A DNA stretch of 64,000 nucleotides from Scopulibacillus daqui. GTDB lineage: Bacteria > Bacillota > Bacilli > Bacillales > Sporolactobacillaceae. The notes beneath the pieces were generated by a model that ran no database searches, had not been told where the DNA came from, and worked only from the letters and a program-made list of their open reading frames with translations. Within the stretch, counting starts at the first letter, position 1. Every line of letters begins with the position of its first letter. The DNA is taken from positions 1 to 64,000 of the forward strand of contig NZ_JAFBER010000014.1 of assembly GCF_016908855.1 (NCBI RefSeq), given 5' to 3'. The position numbers and the translations under genes were made by a program. Shown one piece after another: positions 44,373-52,345 of the stretch.

Positions 44373-46529
44373 TTAATGGTCTCCTTTTATAATAGAGTTA
44401 AATGCCTTTCTGGAGAGCATTTTGTCAAATCCAAAAACAAGAATCATTTCCAGAATGAATATGATTATGCCGGTTAAAAAAACAATGTCACCCTTCAACA
44501 AACCAAGAATGGCGACTGGAATAAAATTCACCAGAAAAATGGCCATTAAAAACTTATTATTTCTTTTTAAGCCTGAATACCCAAATATCTTTTTGATATA
44601 TAAGGTATATTTATTTTTTTCATAGTAACTTGCGACTAAATTATAGGTAATCATAAAGCTAGAGAGAATCAATACGATTGCCATTAATAGCAAGCTTGTT
44701 TTTTCCTGCTTTAATTGCTGTATCTCCTGACCATGCTGATCATAGACAGAAACAACATTTTGTATCGAAGAGCCAGCATTTGATTTTCTAATTATAGGCA
44801 AGATGTCGCCGTAAGCATCATTTTGCTTTGAATAAAAATAAAAGCACCCAGATATATAAGACAAATAATAAGAGCCATCTATATTTCCTGTTTCAACAAC
44901 AGCTATAGGATCAGTGATTTGATTTTTGTCTGCTGGCTTTATACTGGAGTCATAAGTAAAGTATTTTTGATTATCATCAACATAAATGATATTTATTTTT
45001 AAATCTGACATTTTTGTTTTATTCTCTGGCATGTTTAAGCTTTTATTATAGATATTTTCCACTTCTACCTTTTTGTAATAGAAGTCGCTTAAAAAATTCT
45101 TTTTAATTTGAGATTCATATTTTTTTAAACTATAAGGAACTAAAATATTTCTGACATAATCCTTGTGAACAATACGTTTCATTGTGTTGTCTGCGTTTCC
45201 ATTAGTTTTGATAGGATTATATTTCAAATAATTTTCGTCTACGGTGACACTCTTCCCATCAGGAGATAACCTTGCATTTTCTCCTTCAGAGTTTAAATCG
45301 TATATGTATTGATTATCTAACTTGTCATAATTAGAAGCCTCCATAATAAATCCATCTTTTTTTTGCATTTCGAAATAGAACTTTTTCATTCTTTTAGACG
45401 TATCGTACTCTTTGCTTCGATCATTCTCACCCGTATAGGATACGGCCGTTGTATACAAATTTTTTGTTTTGTTCCACACCGAAAGCCCTTCTAGATCATG
45501 TTTTAAAAGAGACGATTTCTCCGCCAATTGATATATTGAAAGCAATAGAAACACAAGGAAAACAACTTTTAAAATGCCATGCAGTACCAAAACAACCGCA
45601 TATCGTTTTCTGCCTTTTACTATATCGATTGTTTTCATATCATTTATCAGCCATGCTGTAACTATTAACAAAGGAACAGCTATGGAAAAAAAGCCGGCCA
45701 GTAATACCAAAATGAACAGTAATGACAACGTCCCAAAATAGTTCAACCCATTTATAAAAATATAATAGACGCTTAAAGTACAATAAGAAGAGAGGATACT
45801 CATTGAAAAAACAGGTAAAAGAGATAAAAACATATGCTTTAAAATATGCCATGAACGATGCCCGTTAATACGTAAAATAGCAATGTCTCTATTTCTGCTT
45901 AAAGCATAATGAATAACGGATATCACCAAACACAAACTAACCAATAATAAGTTAGCCCAAAGAATTAAATTGGGCGGAAGCACATTTGAATGGTATGTAT
46001 CTAATATTTTTACGCTGGCAACATTATCATTTATGTCTTTAATCAGCTTATTGATTAACTGTTCATTTTGAGTAGATAAATAATAAATGCCGTCGGCTCC
46101 TAAATTTTGCGTTTGAGTGATTCTTTTTATCACAATATCCGTTTTAGGGTCTGACCTTGGAAATACACCGCTTTCTTTTGAATGGGAGCTCTTAAAGTTA
46201 CTAATAAATGCTTCCGAATGAGGTTCGGGCAATTGGCCTTCTTTCAATTTTATTTGACCTTTTAAACTTGGATCAGAAGTATAAATAATCAAATGATGAT
46301 CATCTTTAAAAACGTATTTTGAAATAGGTGTATGATATTTATCCCCCAGTTTTTGCAAATAGTCCCCATAATGATATGAATGCTTTCTGGGTTTATCAAA
46401 GTTTAGAAGAATACTTGTATGTCCTTTATATAATAGTTTATTCATTTTATTTTCTTTAAAAAATTGTAAACCATAAAGGGATAGTATAATCATTTGAAAA
46501 GTAAGCAAAAAGTATATAATTTTTTTCAT
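44373..46529 (-). CDS. Bacteriocin-associated integral membrane protein (DUF1430 type)
   Basis: A 718-residue FtsX/MacB-like permease. One helix lies at about 4-22, an outside domain at 25-190, four helices at about 195-340, a second outside domain at 345-600 and three helices near 612-700. This matches the large membrane protein that accompanies lactococcin 972-family bacteriocins and is thought to give immunity or export with the ATPase. No bacteriocin precursor is seen before or after it. ATG start behind AAGGAGTTG. The sequence is rich in AT, Lys and Asn, as in transferred genes. Confidence 0.82.
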   Translation of the reverse strand: MKKIIYFLLTFQMIILSLYGLQFFKENKMNKLLYKGHTSILLNFDKPRKHSYHYGDYLQKLGDKYHTPISKYVFKDDHHLIIYTSDPSLKGQIKLKEGQLPEPHSEAFISNFKSSHSKESGVFPRSDPKTDIVIKRITQTQNLGADGIYYLSTQNEQLINKLIKDINDNVASVKILDTYHSNVLPPNLILWANLLLVSLCLVISVIHYALSRNRDIAILRINGHRSWHILKHMFLSLLPVFSMSILSSYCTLSVYYIFINGLNYFGTLSLLFILVLLAGFFSIAVPLLIVTAWLINDMKTIDIVKGRKRYAVVLVLHGILKVVFLVFLLLSIYQLAEKSSLLKHDLEGLSVWNKTKNLYTTAVSYTGENDRSKEYDTSKRMKKFYFEMQKKDGFIMEASNYDKLDNQYIYDLNSEGENARLSPDGKSVTVDENYLKYNPIKTNGNADNTMKRIVHKDYVRNILVPYSLKKYESQIKKNFLSDFYYKKVEVENIYNKSLNMPENKTKMSDLKINIIYVDDNQKYFTYDSSIKPADKNQITDPIAVVETGNIDGSYYLSYISGCFYFYSKQNDAYGDILPIIRKSNAGSSIQNVVSVYDQHGQEIQQLKQEKTSLLLMAIVLILSSFMITYNLVASYYEKNKYTLYIKKIFGYSGLKRNNKFLMAIFLVNFIPVAILGLLKGDIVFLTGIIIFILEMILVFGFDKMLSRKAFNSIIKGDH

Positions 46530-46689
46530 AAGTCAACTCCTTACATTTGCCAGTCAACAAACCAGCGCATTCCAAAAATTTTAGTTTTATACCAAACTAT
46601 GGTATCATAACCATAAAAAAATAAATAGATATAGATTTAATGCTTTTTTGTAATCCTAATGTGAAAATGGAAATTACATGGAATAAAAA

Positions 46690-46730
46690 GCGACTTAAAT
46701 GTTCAAACCATTTAAGCCGCCTGTTGACGC
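46690..46730 (-). terminator. Terminator of the gerP-like operon
   Basis: On the minus strand GCGGCTTAAATG pairs with CATTTAAGTCGC (one mismatch) and is followed by TTTTTATT. Confidence 0.85.
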
Positions 46731-46785
46731 AAATTAGACGTTTAGATCGTCTCTATGAGAAGTGTATGCAGAAACTCTATATTCA

Positions 46786-47001
46786 TTAATTATTCAAAGC
46801 ATTATTGGCATCATTAAGATCAGCATCATACGTATTCGTTATACTAAAAACATTATTTTCAATATGAAAATCTCCTGTACTAAATCCGCCTGAACCTGAA
46901 AATGTCTTTGAAACAGCTTTGGGAGCAACATTCAAGCTGTCTCCGAAATTAAGCGCGCCGGAAACGGTATTAATCTTTACAGCTCCAACAATCGAAGGCA
47001 A
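46786..47001 (-). CDS. Spore germination protein of the GerPA/GerPF family (third copy)
   Basis: A 71-residue protein that keeps the family frame: LPSIVGAVKINTVSG, NFGDSLNVAPKAVSKTFSGSGGFSTGDFH and the final TNTYDADLND. The start is the TTG at 47001 behind AAAGGTGTGAT, which gives exactly the 71-residue length of its two neighbours; an upstream ATG at 47037 would add an atypical N-terminus. GerP proteins sit in the coat and let germinants through. It is the last of three tandem copies, 51 bp after the second. Confidence 0.85.
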   Translation of the reverse strand: MPSIVGAVKINTVSGALNFGDSLNVAPKAVSKTFSGSGGFSTGDFHIENNVFSITNTYDADLNDANNALNN

Positions 47002-47052
47002 TATGATCACACCTTTTATGAGATGATTCCGATACATTTCATTATTATAAAG

Positions 47053-47268
47053 TTATCTGTCCCCTTCAGCATTCATATCATTAACATCTGGATCAAACGT
47101 ATTTGTTTGTGAATATAAACTGTTTTGAACGTGAAAATCCCCTGTCCGGTTGCCCCCTGCACCGTTATAAAACTTAATCAATTGCTTAGGCGTTAAATTG
47201 ACGGTATCACCAAAGTTAACTGATCCAGAAACAGTATTGGCCTTAAAAGATTCAACAAACGATGGCAT
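47053..47268 (-). CDS. Spore germination protein of the GerPA/GerPF family (second copy)
   Basis: A 71-residue relative of the two flanking copies: MPSFVESFKANTVSGSVNFGDTVNLTPK, GAGGNRTGDFHVQN and TNTFDPDVND. The TFDPDV end is nearest to the GerPA/GerPF consensus, while the start (VESFKANT) is the most divergent of the three. The ATG follows AGGAGGGGAA. It lies 35 bp after the first copy. Confidence 0.86.
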   Translation of the reverse strand: MPSFVESFKANTVSGSVNFGDTVNLTPKQLIKFYNGAGGNRTGDFHVQNSLYSQTNTFDPDVNDMNAEGDR

Positions 47269-47303
47269 ATTTCCCCTCCTTTTTATTCAATCAATCAACG
47301 GGA

Positions 47304-47519
47304 TTATATATTTGCAGCATTATTGGTATCGTTAGCATCAGCATCATACGAATGAGTTAAACTAAAACTATTATTTTCATTATGGAAATCACCTGTTCCG
47401 TAGCCGCCTGAGCCAGCATATGTTTTTGACATATATTTTGGAGATACGTTCAGACTGTCTCCAAAACTTACTGCACCTGAAATGGTATTCACTTTAACCG
47501 GACCAACAAATGCAGGCAA
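47304..47519 (-). CDS. Spore germination protein of the GerPA/GerPF family (first copy)
   Basis: A 71-residue protein with the family start PAFVGPVKVNTISGAVSFGDSLN and the repeat-like GSGGYGTGDFHNENN, ending SYDADANDTNN. The start is a TTG behind GGAAGGAGG. It heads a three-gene tandem operon transcribed late in sporulation, judging from the sigma-K type -10 upstream. The other gerP genes (B, C, D, E) are not in this window. Confidence 0.87.
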   Translation of the reverse strand: MPAFVGPVKVNTISGAVSFGDSLNVSPKYMSKTYAGSGGYGTGDFHNENNSFSLTHSYDADANDTNNAANI

Positions 47520-47566
47520 TGGGCCATCCTCCTTCCTGAAAAGCTGCCTATCGTTATGATAATAGT

Positions 47567-47575
47567 TATTATATG
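47567..47575 (-). promoter_or_regulatory. Sigma-K -10 element of the gerP-like operon
   Basis: The minus strand reads CATATAATA, a full match to CATANNNTA, 48 bp before the first start codon. The -35 side shows no clear AC element. Confidence 0.55.
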
Positions 47576-47842
47576 CCGAAGGATGACCTTATTCTTGGTC
47601 TCTCATCCTAAGCCAAAAATGTACTTTATTTATAAAACCGTTTCATATAAATATCTTAATATGTGAAAAATCATCTCTCTCCTGCAGAACGTCACTTGTA
47701 TGTCCAACATATACCCAATGTCTTTTTCGGAAATGAGGATGATAACATCTTAATTCACTGAAAATTAAAAAGTAGATTTAAACCTAAAAGATATTAGAAG
47801 AAAACAACAATTGTAAGCGCTTTTTCAACCGTTTTTAACGAT

Positions 47843-47872
47843 TTACAACAAAATATGATTGGGAGTAAAATT
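47843..47872 (+). promoter_or_regulatory. Promoter of the c-di-AMP riboswitch-kimA transcript
   Basis: TTTACA (47843-47848), 18 bp and TAAAAT (47867-47872). The start would be near 47879, right at the 5' arm of the helix that closes the riboswitch. TGTAAGCGCTTTTT at 47813-47826 matches the cre consensus at 12 of 14 positions and could add CcpA control. Confidence 0.6.
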
Positions 47873-47880
47873 TCCTCACT

Positions 47881-48093
47881 CTAAGAAAATCGTTTCAAAA
47901 AATCTGATATCGCTTCATTCATTGATTTGAAGCGGGGGAACCAACCGCGGCAGAGCCGCAAAAGGGTGAAGCCTTTTAAAAGGCAGGGCGGCTCTTTACG
48001 ACCGAATTCGACAGCTAACCTCGCAAGCGTATAAAGAGAGGCTGGTGGTGCTTTGTGTGGTTTACTTAATTTCTGCGGCAACGATTTTCTTAG
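47881..48093 (+). ncRNA. c-di-AMP riboswitch (ydaO/yuaA type) with a closing helix
   Basis: The leader contains AAGCGGGGGAACCAACC, AAAAGGGTGAAGCC and the highly conserved 3' blocks CCGAATTCGACAGCTAACC and CTCGCAAGCG, in the order of the c-di-AMP riboswitch. CGCTT at 47911-47915 pairs with AAGCG at 48025-48029. A further perfect 14-bp helix, 47881-47894 with 48080-48093, encloses the aptamer. High c-di-AMP should turn the downstream K+ transporter off. No ordinary terminator was recognised between it and kimA. Confidence 0.9.
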
Positions 48094-48207
48094 AAGGACT
48101 TAATCTTCAGTCAGAAAGGTCATACTAATGTTAGTCAGGAAGGGAAAGCTTTGATTATTCTTACTGATCATCTCCGAGTATAACGAGCAGAAAGGAGAAA
48201 CAGGGGT

Positions 48208-50115
48208 ATGGAACATCCATTGAAATGGCTGGAAATAACTTTAATTATATTGGCTCTCTTAGGCATTTGGTATTCTGTATTGAATTTCAGTGCTGTTAAG
48301 CGGGTTTTAATTGGCCGCCCTATGCGGACAAAAGAACTTCATGCACAGCATAATAAATTAATCTGGTTTATTGCACTGCCAATACTTTCTGCGGATCTTT
48401 ATTCGTCGGTTGCTTATGGGCCTGAATCTGGAATGACTGAGCTTGCGGGTCTTGGTTCAAATGCAAAGTGGCTGATCTTGCCTATCACTTTTTCAACAGT
48501 TATCCTCCTTGTCATTTTGATTTTATCTTATATTATGGGGGTTTTAGCCTACCCAAAAGGGGGAGGCGCTTATGCTATTGCAAAGGATAATTTCAAACGG
48601 CCGTGGGTTTCTCTCATTGCATCCAGTTCGCTGTTGATTGATTATGTTTTAACGGTTGCCGTTTCAGTATCTTCCGCTGTCAAGAACGTTTCGTCTGCAT
48701 ATCCTGCAATGGCCCCTTTTGAGACGACTTTAGCGCTTTTATGCGTATTAGTCTTAGTTATAGTGAATCTGAGAGGGATAGCTGAATCGGCCAAGATTTT
48801 TGCATGGCCTACGTTTGGGTTCATGGCTTGTATGATTCTTTTAATCATAACGGGGTTTATTGATGAATGCCGTCATGGTTTTATACAATCGTCAACGCCA
48901 AGTTTCGGAACAATACCAAATGGTTTAACAACTTTGTTGCTTTTAAAGGCTTTCAGTTCAGCCTGTTCTGCGCTTACAGGGATAGAAACCATTTCAAATG
49001 CTGTCCCTGTTTTTAAAGATCCTAAGCCAAGAAATGCAATAAAAACCTATATAGCCTTGGGGCTGATTACAGGCATAACACTTATTGGATTTTCGTATCA
49101 CCTATATGTAAGAGGAATTTCGGTTAACAGCAAAAATACAATGCTCTCGCAATTAATAGCCGATTACTTTGGACACGGTTTGCTTTATCAAATCATTATC
49201 TGGTTTACTTTCATCGTGCTGATCTTAGCAGCCAACTCGACATTTACCGGCTTTCCTCAATTAGCGGCAATTGTTGCAGGAGACGGATTTCTGCCGCGCG
49301 GACTAACGAATCGCGGAGATCGATTGGGCTATTCAAACGGCATTATTCTTTTGGCAGCCTTGGCGAGCCTTTTAATCGCTGCCTTTCGCGCCAATACTAA
49401 TGCCCTTATTCCTTTATATGCCATCGGTGTATTTATTTCTTTTACAGTCGCCCAAATTGGCCTCATTCGCCGGTGGCGGAGAGTTAAGGGCTCCTACTGG
49501 AAGTTAAAGCTGTTTATTAACCTTATCGGTGCGATTGTTACATTAATAGTCGCTTTAATTTTCGCCGTAACGAAATTCGCCAGCGGCGCATGGATTGTTT
49601 TAATTGTATTGCCATTTTTGATCTTTATATCAATAGCGATTCACCGGCACTATCATCAGGTCGCGTTACAACTGCGCATTAATCCCAAAGAGGATCATCC
49701 GGAGCCGCATCATGTCACATCCATTGTTTTGGTGTCCGGTGTCCATCGTGTCGTTAATCATACACTCTCATTCGCAAAAAGTTTGGGAACTGATGTCATT
49801 GCTGTATATGTTGGCTTTGATGATGAATCAATAGACAAAATGGAGAAGAAGTGGGAAGAATGGGGGGCACCTTGCAGACTTGTAGTCCTTAAAAGCAAGT
49901 ATCGGTCGATTCTTGAACCTTTATCCCGGCTGATTGCGGCCATAGAGAAGAAAAAGGGAGAACACGATCATATTCATATCCTTGTCCCTCAATTCTTGCC
50001 GAAGAAATGGTGGCATAATTTATTGCACAATCAGAGCGCGCTTCTTTTGCGCGTATGGCTTTTCCGCCATAAGAATGTTGTTATAACCACCGTTCCGTTC
50101 CATTTGAAAAAGTAA
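48208..50115 (+). CDS. kimA: KimA-like high-affinity K+ transporter (APC superfamily)
   Basis: A 635-residue membrane protein with about 12 helices and a C-terminal cytosolic domain of about 140 residues. SADLYSSVAYG, YPKGGGAYAIAKDN, VDYVLTVAVSVSS-type segments and KAFSSACSALTGIETISNA follow KimA (YdaO). KimA takes up K+ with protons and is inhibited by c-di-AMP at its C-terminal domain. The c-di-AMP riboswitch in its leader gives a second level of the same control. The ATG follows AAAGGAGAA. Compared with KimA (607 residues) it has a longer N-terminus with an extra hydrophobic segment. Confidence 0.88.
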   Translation: MEHPLKWLEITLIILALLGIWYSVLNFSAVKRVLIGRPMRTKELHAQHNKLIWFIALPILSADLYSSVAYGPESGMTELAGLGSNAKWLILPITFSTVILLVILILSYIMGVLAYPKGGGAYAIAKDNFKRPWVSLIASSSLLIDYVLTVAVSVSSAVKNVSSAYPAMAPFETTLALLCVLVLVIVNLRGIAESAKIFAWPTFGFMACMILLIITGFIDECRHGFIQSSTPSFGTIPNGLTTLLLLKAFSSACSALTGIETISNAVPVFKDPKPRNAIKTYIALGLITGITLIGFSYHLYVRGISVNSKNTMLSQLIADYFGHGLLYQIIIWFTFIVLILAANSTFTGFPQLAAIVAGDGFLPRGLTNRGDRLGYSNGIILLAALASLLIAAFRANTNALIPLYAIGVFISFTVAQIGLIRRWRRVKGSYWKLKLFINLIGAIVTLIVALIFAVTKFASGAWIVLIVLPFLIFISIAIHRHYHQVALQLRINPKEDHPEPHHVTSIVLVSGVHRVVNHTLSFAKSLGTDVIAVYVGFDDESIDKMEKKWEEWGAPCRLVVLKSKYRSILEPLSRLIAAIEKKKGEHDHIHILVPQFLPKKWWHNLLHNQSALLLRVWLFRHKNVVITTVPFHLKK

Positions 50116-50182
50116 ATAACTTAAAGGCGCCTAGACATCATCATTTTTATCAATCAAGCTCCCAGAGCATCGTAAAACAGAT

Positions 50183-50224
50183 CCCGAAAACAGCCTATTT
50201 CGCTGATTTTCGGGATATTTTTTT
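50183..50224. terminator. Terminator between kimA and the NRAMP gene
   Basis: CCCGAAAA pairs with TTTTCGGG across 16 nt and is followed by ATATTTTTTT. Confidence 0.85.
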
Positions 50225-50226
50225 AT

Positions 50227-51540
50227 TTATTGAAAGAATGTCTGCCAAAAACTAGCCAGAGTCAGTCCGATCAGCAGTAAAACCATTGCCCATCCCCATA
50301 TTCTTCCGAATAATTTTGTTCTGTACGCCCCCATCAACTTCCTATCACTCGTCATCAATACCATAAAAATAAGAAGGGGCAGCATCAGAACACCGCCGAT
50401 AACCTGTGTCGCTATCGAGATGAGATTTAACGGCAAATGCGGTACTAAAATGGCCAATGCGGCAAAGACGAGACTGCCGATATAAACCGCGTAAAATTTC
50501 GGCGCTTCCCATATCTTGTCATTGAGGCTCTTCGACCAGCCGAACAATTCAGCAATACTCCATGAAGAAGATAGAGAAACGGTGATAGATGCCAAAAACC
50601 CAGCGTTAAACAACCCTAGACCAAAGAGAATGGCCGGCCATCGTCCTGCAACATGATTAATCGCTCCAACCATCTCGGCCGGACCTGCGTTACTGATGTT
50701 ATGCACGTGTCCAAACAGGGACGCCCCGCAGATGATAATACCTGCTGCGATAATCACTTGGATAAGGGTGCCTAATGCCGTGTCAATTCGGCTCAAACGC
50801 AGTTCATTTGATGTCACGCCTTTGTCGATCGTGCCGCTTCCTTGAAAGAAGATCATCCAAGGAGCGATCGCATTCCCCATAGTCGCAATGACGAACCAAA
50901 TGACGCCGCCTTGAAGTTCTTTCGGAACGTTCCATGCTGCAAAAGCATGCCCGATGGCTGAAAGGCTCGGGTGTGTCATGGCTGCTACAACCAAAAAGAT
51001 AATATTGAGCGCACCTACAAATAGAGCCAGCCGCTCTTTCGTCCAATATCCGGTAAAAAGAACAAAAGCAACGACAAGCAATAAACATAGGATGGAACTG
51101 ACCCAAAGAGGCAAACCTAACAAAACGAGCCCCGCTGTCATCCCAATAAATTCTGTAATGAGTGTCAATAAATTTTCAAAAGCAAGGGTTGAGATGTGGT
51201 AGTATCCCCAGAATTTCCCGTAACGCCGCAAGGCCAATCTTGAAAAGCCTTCCTGGGTTACGGCCCCAAGCCGCATACTCATTTCTTGAATGGTATATGC
51301 CAGAGGCGCAAGACAAAACACTAAAGGAATAAATAACCCAATGCCAAATGTCGCTCCTGTTACCGCGTAAGAAATAACACCGCCTGCATCATTATTAGCA
51401 ATTGCCGCTACTAGACCCGGTCCCATTAGTGCCCAGATGATGCAAATGGAACGTCTCCATCCCTTCTTACGATTTCTGACGATGTCACGAAACTTAGATT
51501 GGCTGCTATCAGAAGCCAATGTTGATTGTACTTTACTCAT
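50227..51540 (-). CDS. NRAMP-family divalent metal transporter, non-canonical binding motif
   Basis: A 437-residue protein with 11 or so helices of the NRAMP fold. Where Mn/Fe NRAMPs have DPGN in helix 1, this has NNDAGG (WALMGPGLVAAIANNDAGGV). Where they have the MPH of helix 6, it has IAPWM (MGNAIAPWMIFFQGS). Loss of the metal-binding methionine is a feature of NRAMP-related Mg2+ transporters and other divergent clades, so Mg2+ or another ion is possible. The start is the ATG at 51540 with AGGATG upstream; a GTG at 51549 is possible. No metal riboswitch was found in the leader. Confidence 0.82.
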   Translation of the reverse strand: MSKVQSTLASDSSQSKFRDIVRNRKKGWRRSICIIWALMGPGLVAAIANNDAGGVISYAVTGATFGIGLFIPLVFCLAPLAYTIQEMSMRLGAVTQEGFSRLALRRYGKFWGYYHISTLAFENLLTLITEFIGMTAGLVLLGLPLWVSSILCLLLVVAFVLFTGYWTKERLALFVGALNIIFLVVAAMTHPSLSAIGHAFAAWNVPKELQGGVIWFVIATMGNAIAPWMIFFQGSGTIDKGVTSNELRLSRIDTALGTLIQVIIAAGIIICGASLFGHVHNISNAGPAEMVGAINHVAGRWPAILFGLGLFNAGFLASITVSLSSSWSIAELFGWSKSLNDKIWEAPKFYAVYIGSLVFAALAILVPHLPLNLISIATQVIGGVLMLPLLIFMVLMTSDRKLMGAYRTKLFGRIWGWAMVLLLIGLTLASFWQTFFQ

Positions 51541-51777
51541 TGTTGTCACATCCTAAAAGAAATTTTTTACTTTTTTCAGCAGTCTATTCTGGAGTGTTGA
51601 AGAATGTGCATCGGTTCATCAATAGGTTTTGAAAAGAAAGAAACGCTCCTCAACGGATGATGAATGCAGATCATCAGACTCCGCAAAAATTAATTTTCCT
51701 TAAAAGACAGATGCCGCCTGCTATCTAAGGCATTTAACATGGTAACCTCTTTTATTAAAGTGTGTAGTATAATAAAA

Positions 51778-51806
51778 GACCGATAGTGTTTAAAACACAT
51801 CGGCCC
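51778..51806 (-). terminator. Probable terminator of the type I toxin mRNA
   Basis: On the minus strand CCGATGTGTTT and AAACACTATCGG form an imperfect stem followed by TCTTTTATTATA. It lies about 80 bp after the toxin stop codon and is the only T-tailed hairpin on that strand. Confidence 0.6.
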
Positions 51807-51898
51807 GTAGAATCACTCTATTTTAGGCATAACTCGAGTTTTTCATTGATGAAATAACCGCCTGGCTGCCAGACTTAAAGGCGGTTATTTCTTTTTTT
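51779..51898 (+). ncRNA. Predicted antisense antitoxin RNA of the type I toxin
   Basis: TATAAT at 51768-51773 gives a start near 51779-51780. A 13-bp perfect stem (51851-51863 with 51879-51891) followed by seven Ts ends the RNA near 51898. The RNA of about 120 nt is complementary to the 3' part of the toxin transcript, including the last toxin codons. This is the convergent layout of TxpA/RatA and BsrG/SR4. No good -35 was found, so the exact start is uncertain. Confidence 0.6.
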
Positions 51899-51968
51899 GA
51901 AATGCCAGGATGGTGACAATCAGCAACCCAAAATTTAACATAGATTGAATGGTTTCATACACTGACAT
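51885..51968 (-). CDS. Holin-like type I toxin peptide (TxpA/BsrG class), 27 residues
   Basis: A single-helix membrane peptide, MSVYETIQSMLNFGLLIVTIL followed by AFQKKK. It fits the holin-like toxin pattern: M-x-YE-x(4)-M-x-x-FG-x-LI, a hydrophobic helix, then a lysine tail. The ATG at 51968 follows an unusually strong GGAGGTGAGGGGG ribosome site. GGAGGTGAG can pair with CTCCCTTCC upstream in the mRNA (7 of 9 bases), a way such toxins keep translation low. The stop codon lies within the stem of the antisense RNA terminator. The call rests on this pattern and the RNA layout. Confidence 0.72.
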   Translation of the reverse strand: MSVYETIQSMLNFGLLIVTILAFQKKK

Positions 51969-52063
51969 ACCCCCTCACCTCCTGCCCTCAGATTTTGGAA
52001 GGGAGCTGTGCCTGCCCTTGTGAAATAGTCAAAAACGCGTGTTTACTAATACAATATTTCAGT

Positions 52064-52135
52064 GTTGAGAAAATGTGCGCATGTCTGACAAAAACGTTGA
52101 GAAAATGTTAATGAACTGTTGAGGATTAATCAACA
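52064..52135 (-). promoter_or_regulatory. Repeat cluster and predicted XRE operator upstream of the toxin
   Basis: TGTTGA-N7-TCAACA at 52117-52135 is identical in arms and spacing to the site over the XRE/DUF1232 gene promoter (53013-53031). Two exact copies of GTTGAGAAAATGT lie at 52064-52076 and 52096-52108, so GTTGA recurs at 52064, 52096 and 52118. The toxin promoter itself was not resolved. Confidence 0.55.
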
Positions 52136-52164
52136 CATACCGACTCATCCGCATTTAATATTTT

Positions 52165-52205
52165 CCACGAAAAAACCCATATCTGGCCAATTTTTCCGAT
52201 ATGGG
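52165..52205 (-). terminator. Terminator after the XRE/DUF1232 gene
   Basis: On the minus strand CCCATATC and GATATGGG pair, followed by TTTTTTCG. It lies about 140 bp beyond the stop codon. The stretch 52206-52345 between holds nothing else recognisable. Confidence 0.75.
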
Positions 52206-52345
52206 CTCGGTTATCATATAAAAAGTACGGGATATTGAGGGACAAGTGCTGTTCATCAAGATTTATCATCTAGAATCCAATTTTTGGCAGGGGAAATTAT
52301 GGAACCTTAATTAAAGCCAACGGGTTGGGCTATCTGTGAAGCAAA

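Noticed and set aside
43251..46785. Lactococcin 972-like precursor near the ABC pair
   Set aside because: Both strands were read for a 60-110 residue secreted peptide; none was found.
47881..48081. Minus-strand frame of 66 codons
   Set aside because: It coincides with the c-di-AMP riboswitch; RNA structure explains the sequence better.
51541..51770. Possible Mg2+ (M-box) or Mn2+ (yybP-ykoY) riboswitch before the NRAMP gene
   Set aside because: None of the conserved core strings of either class is present.
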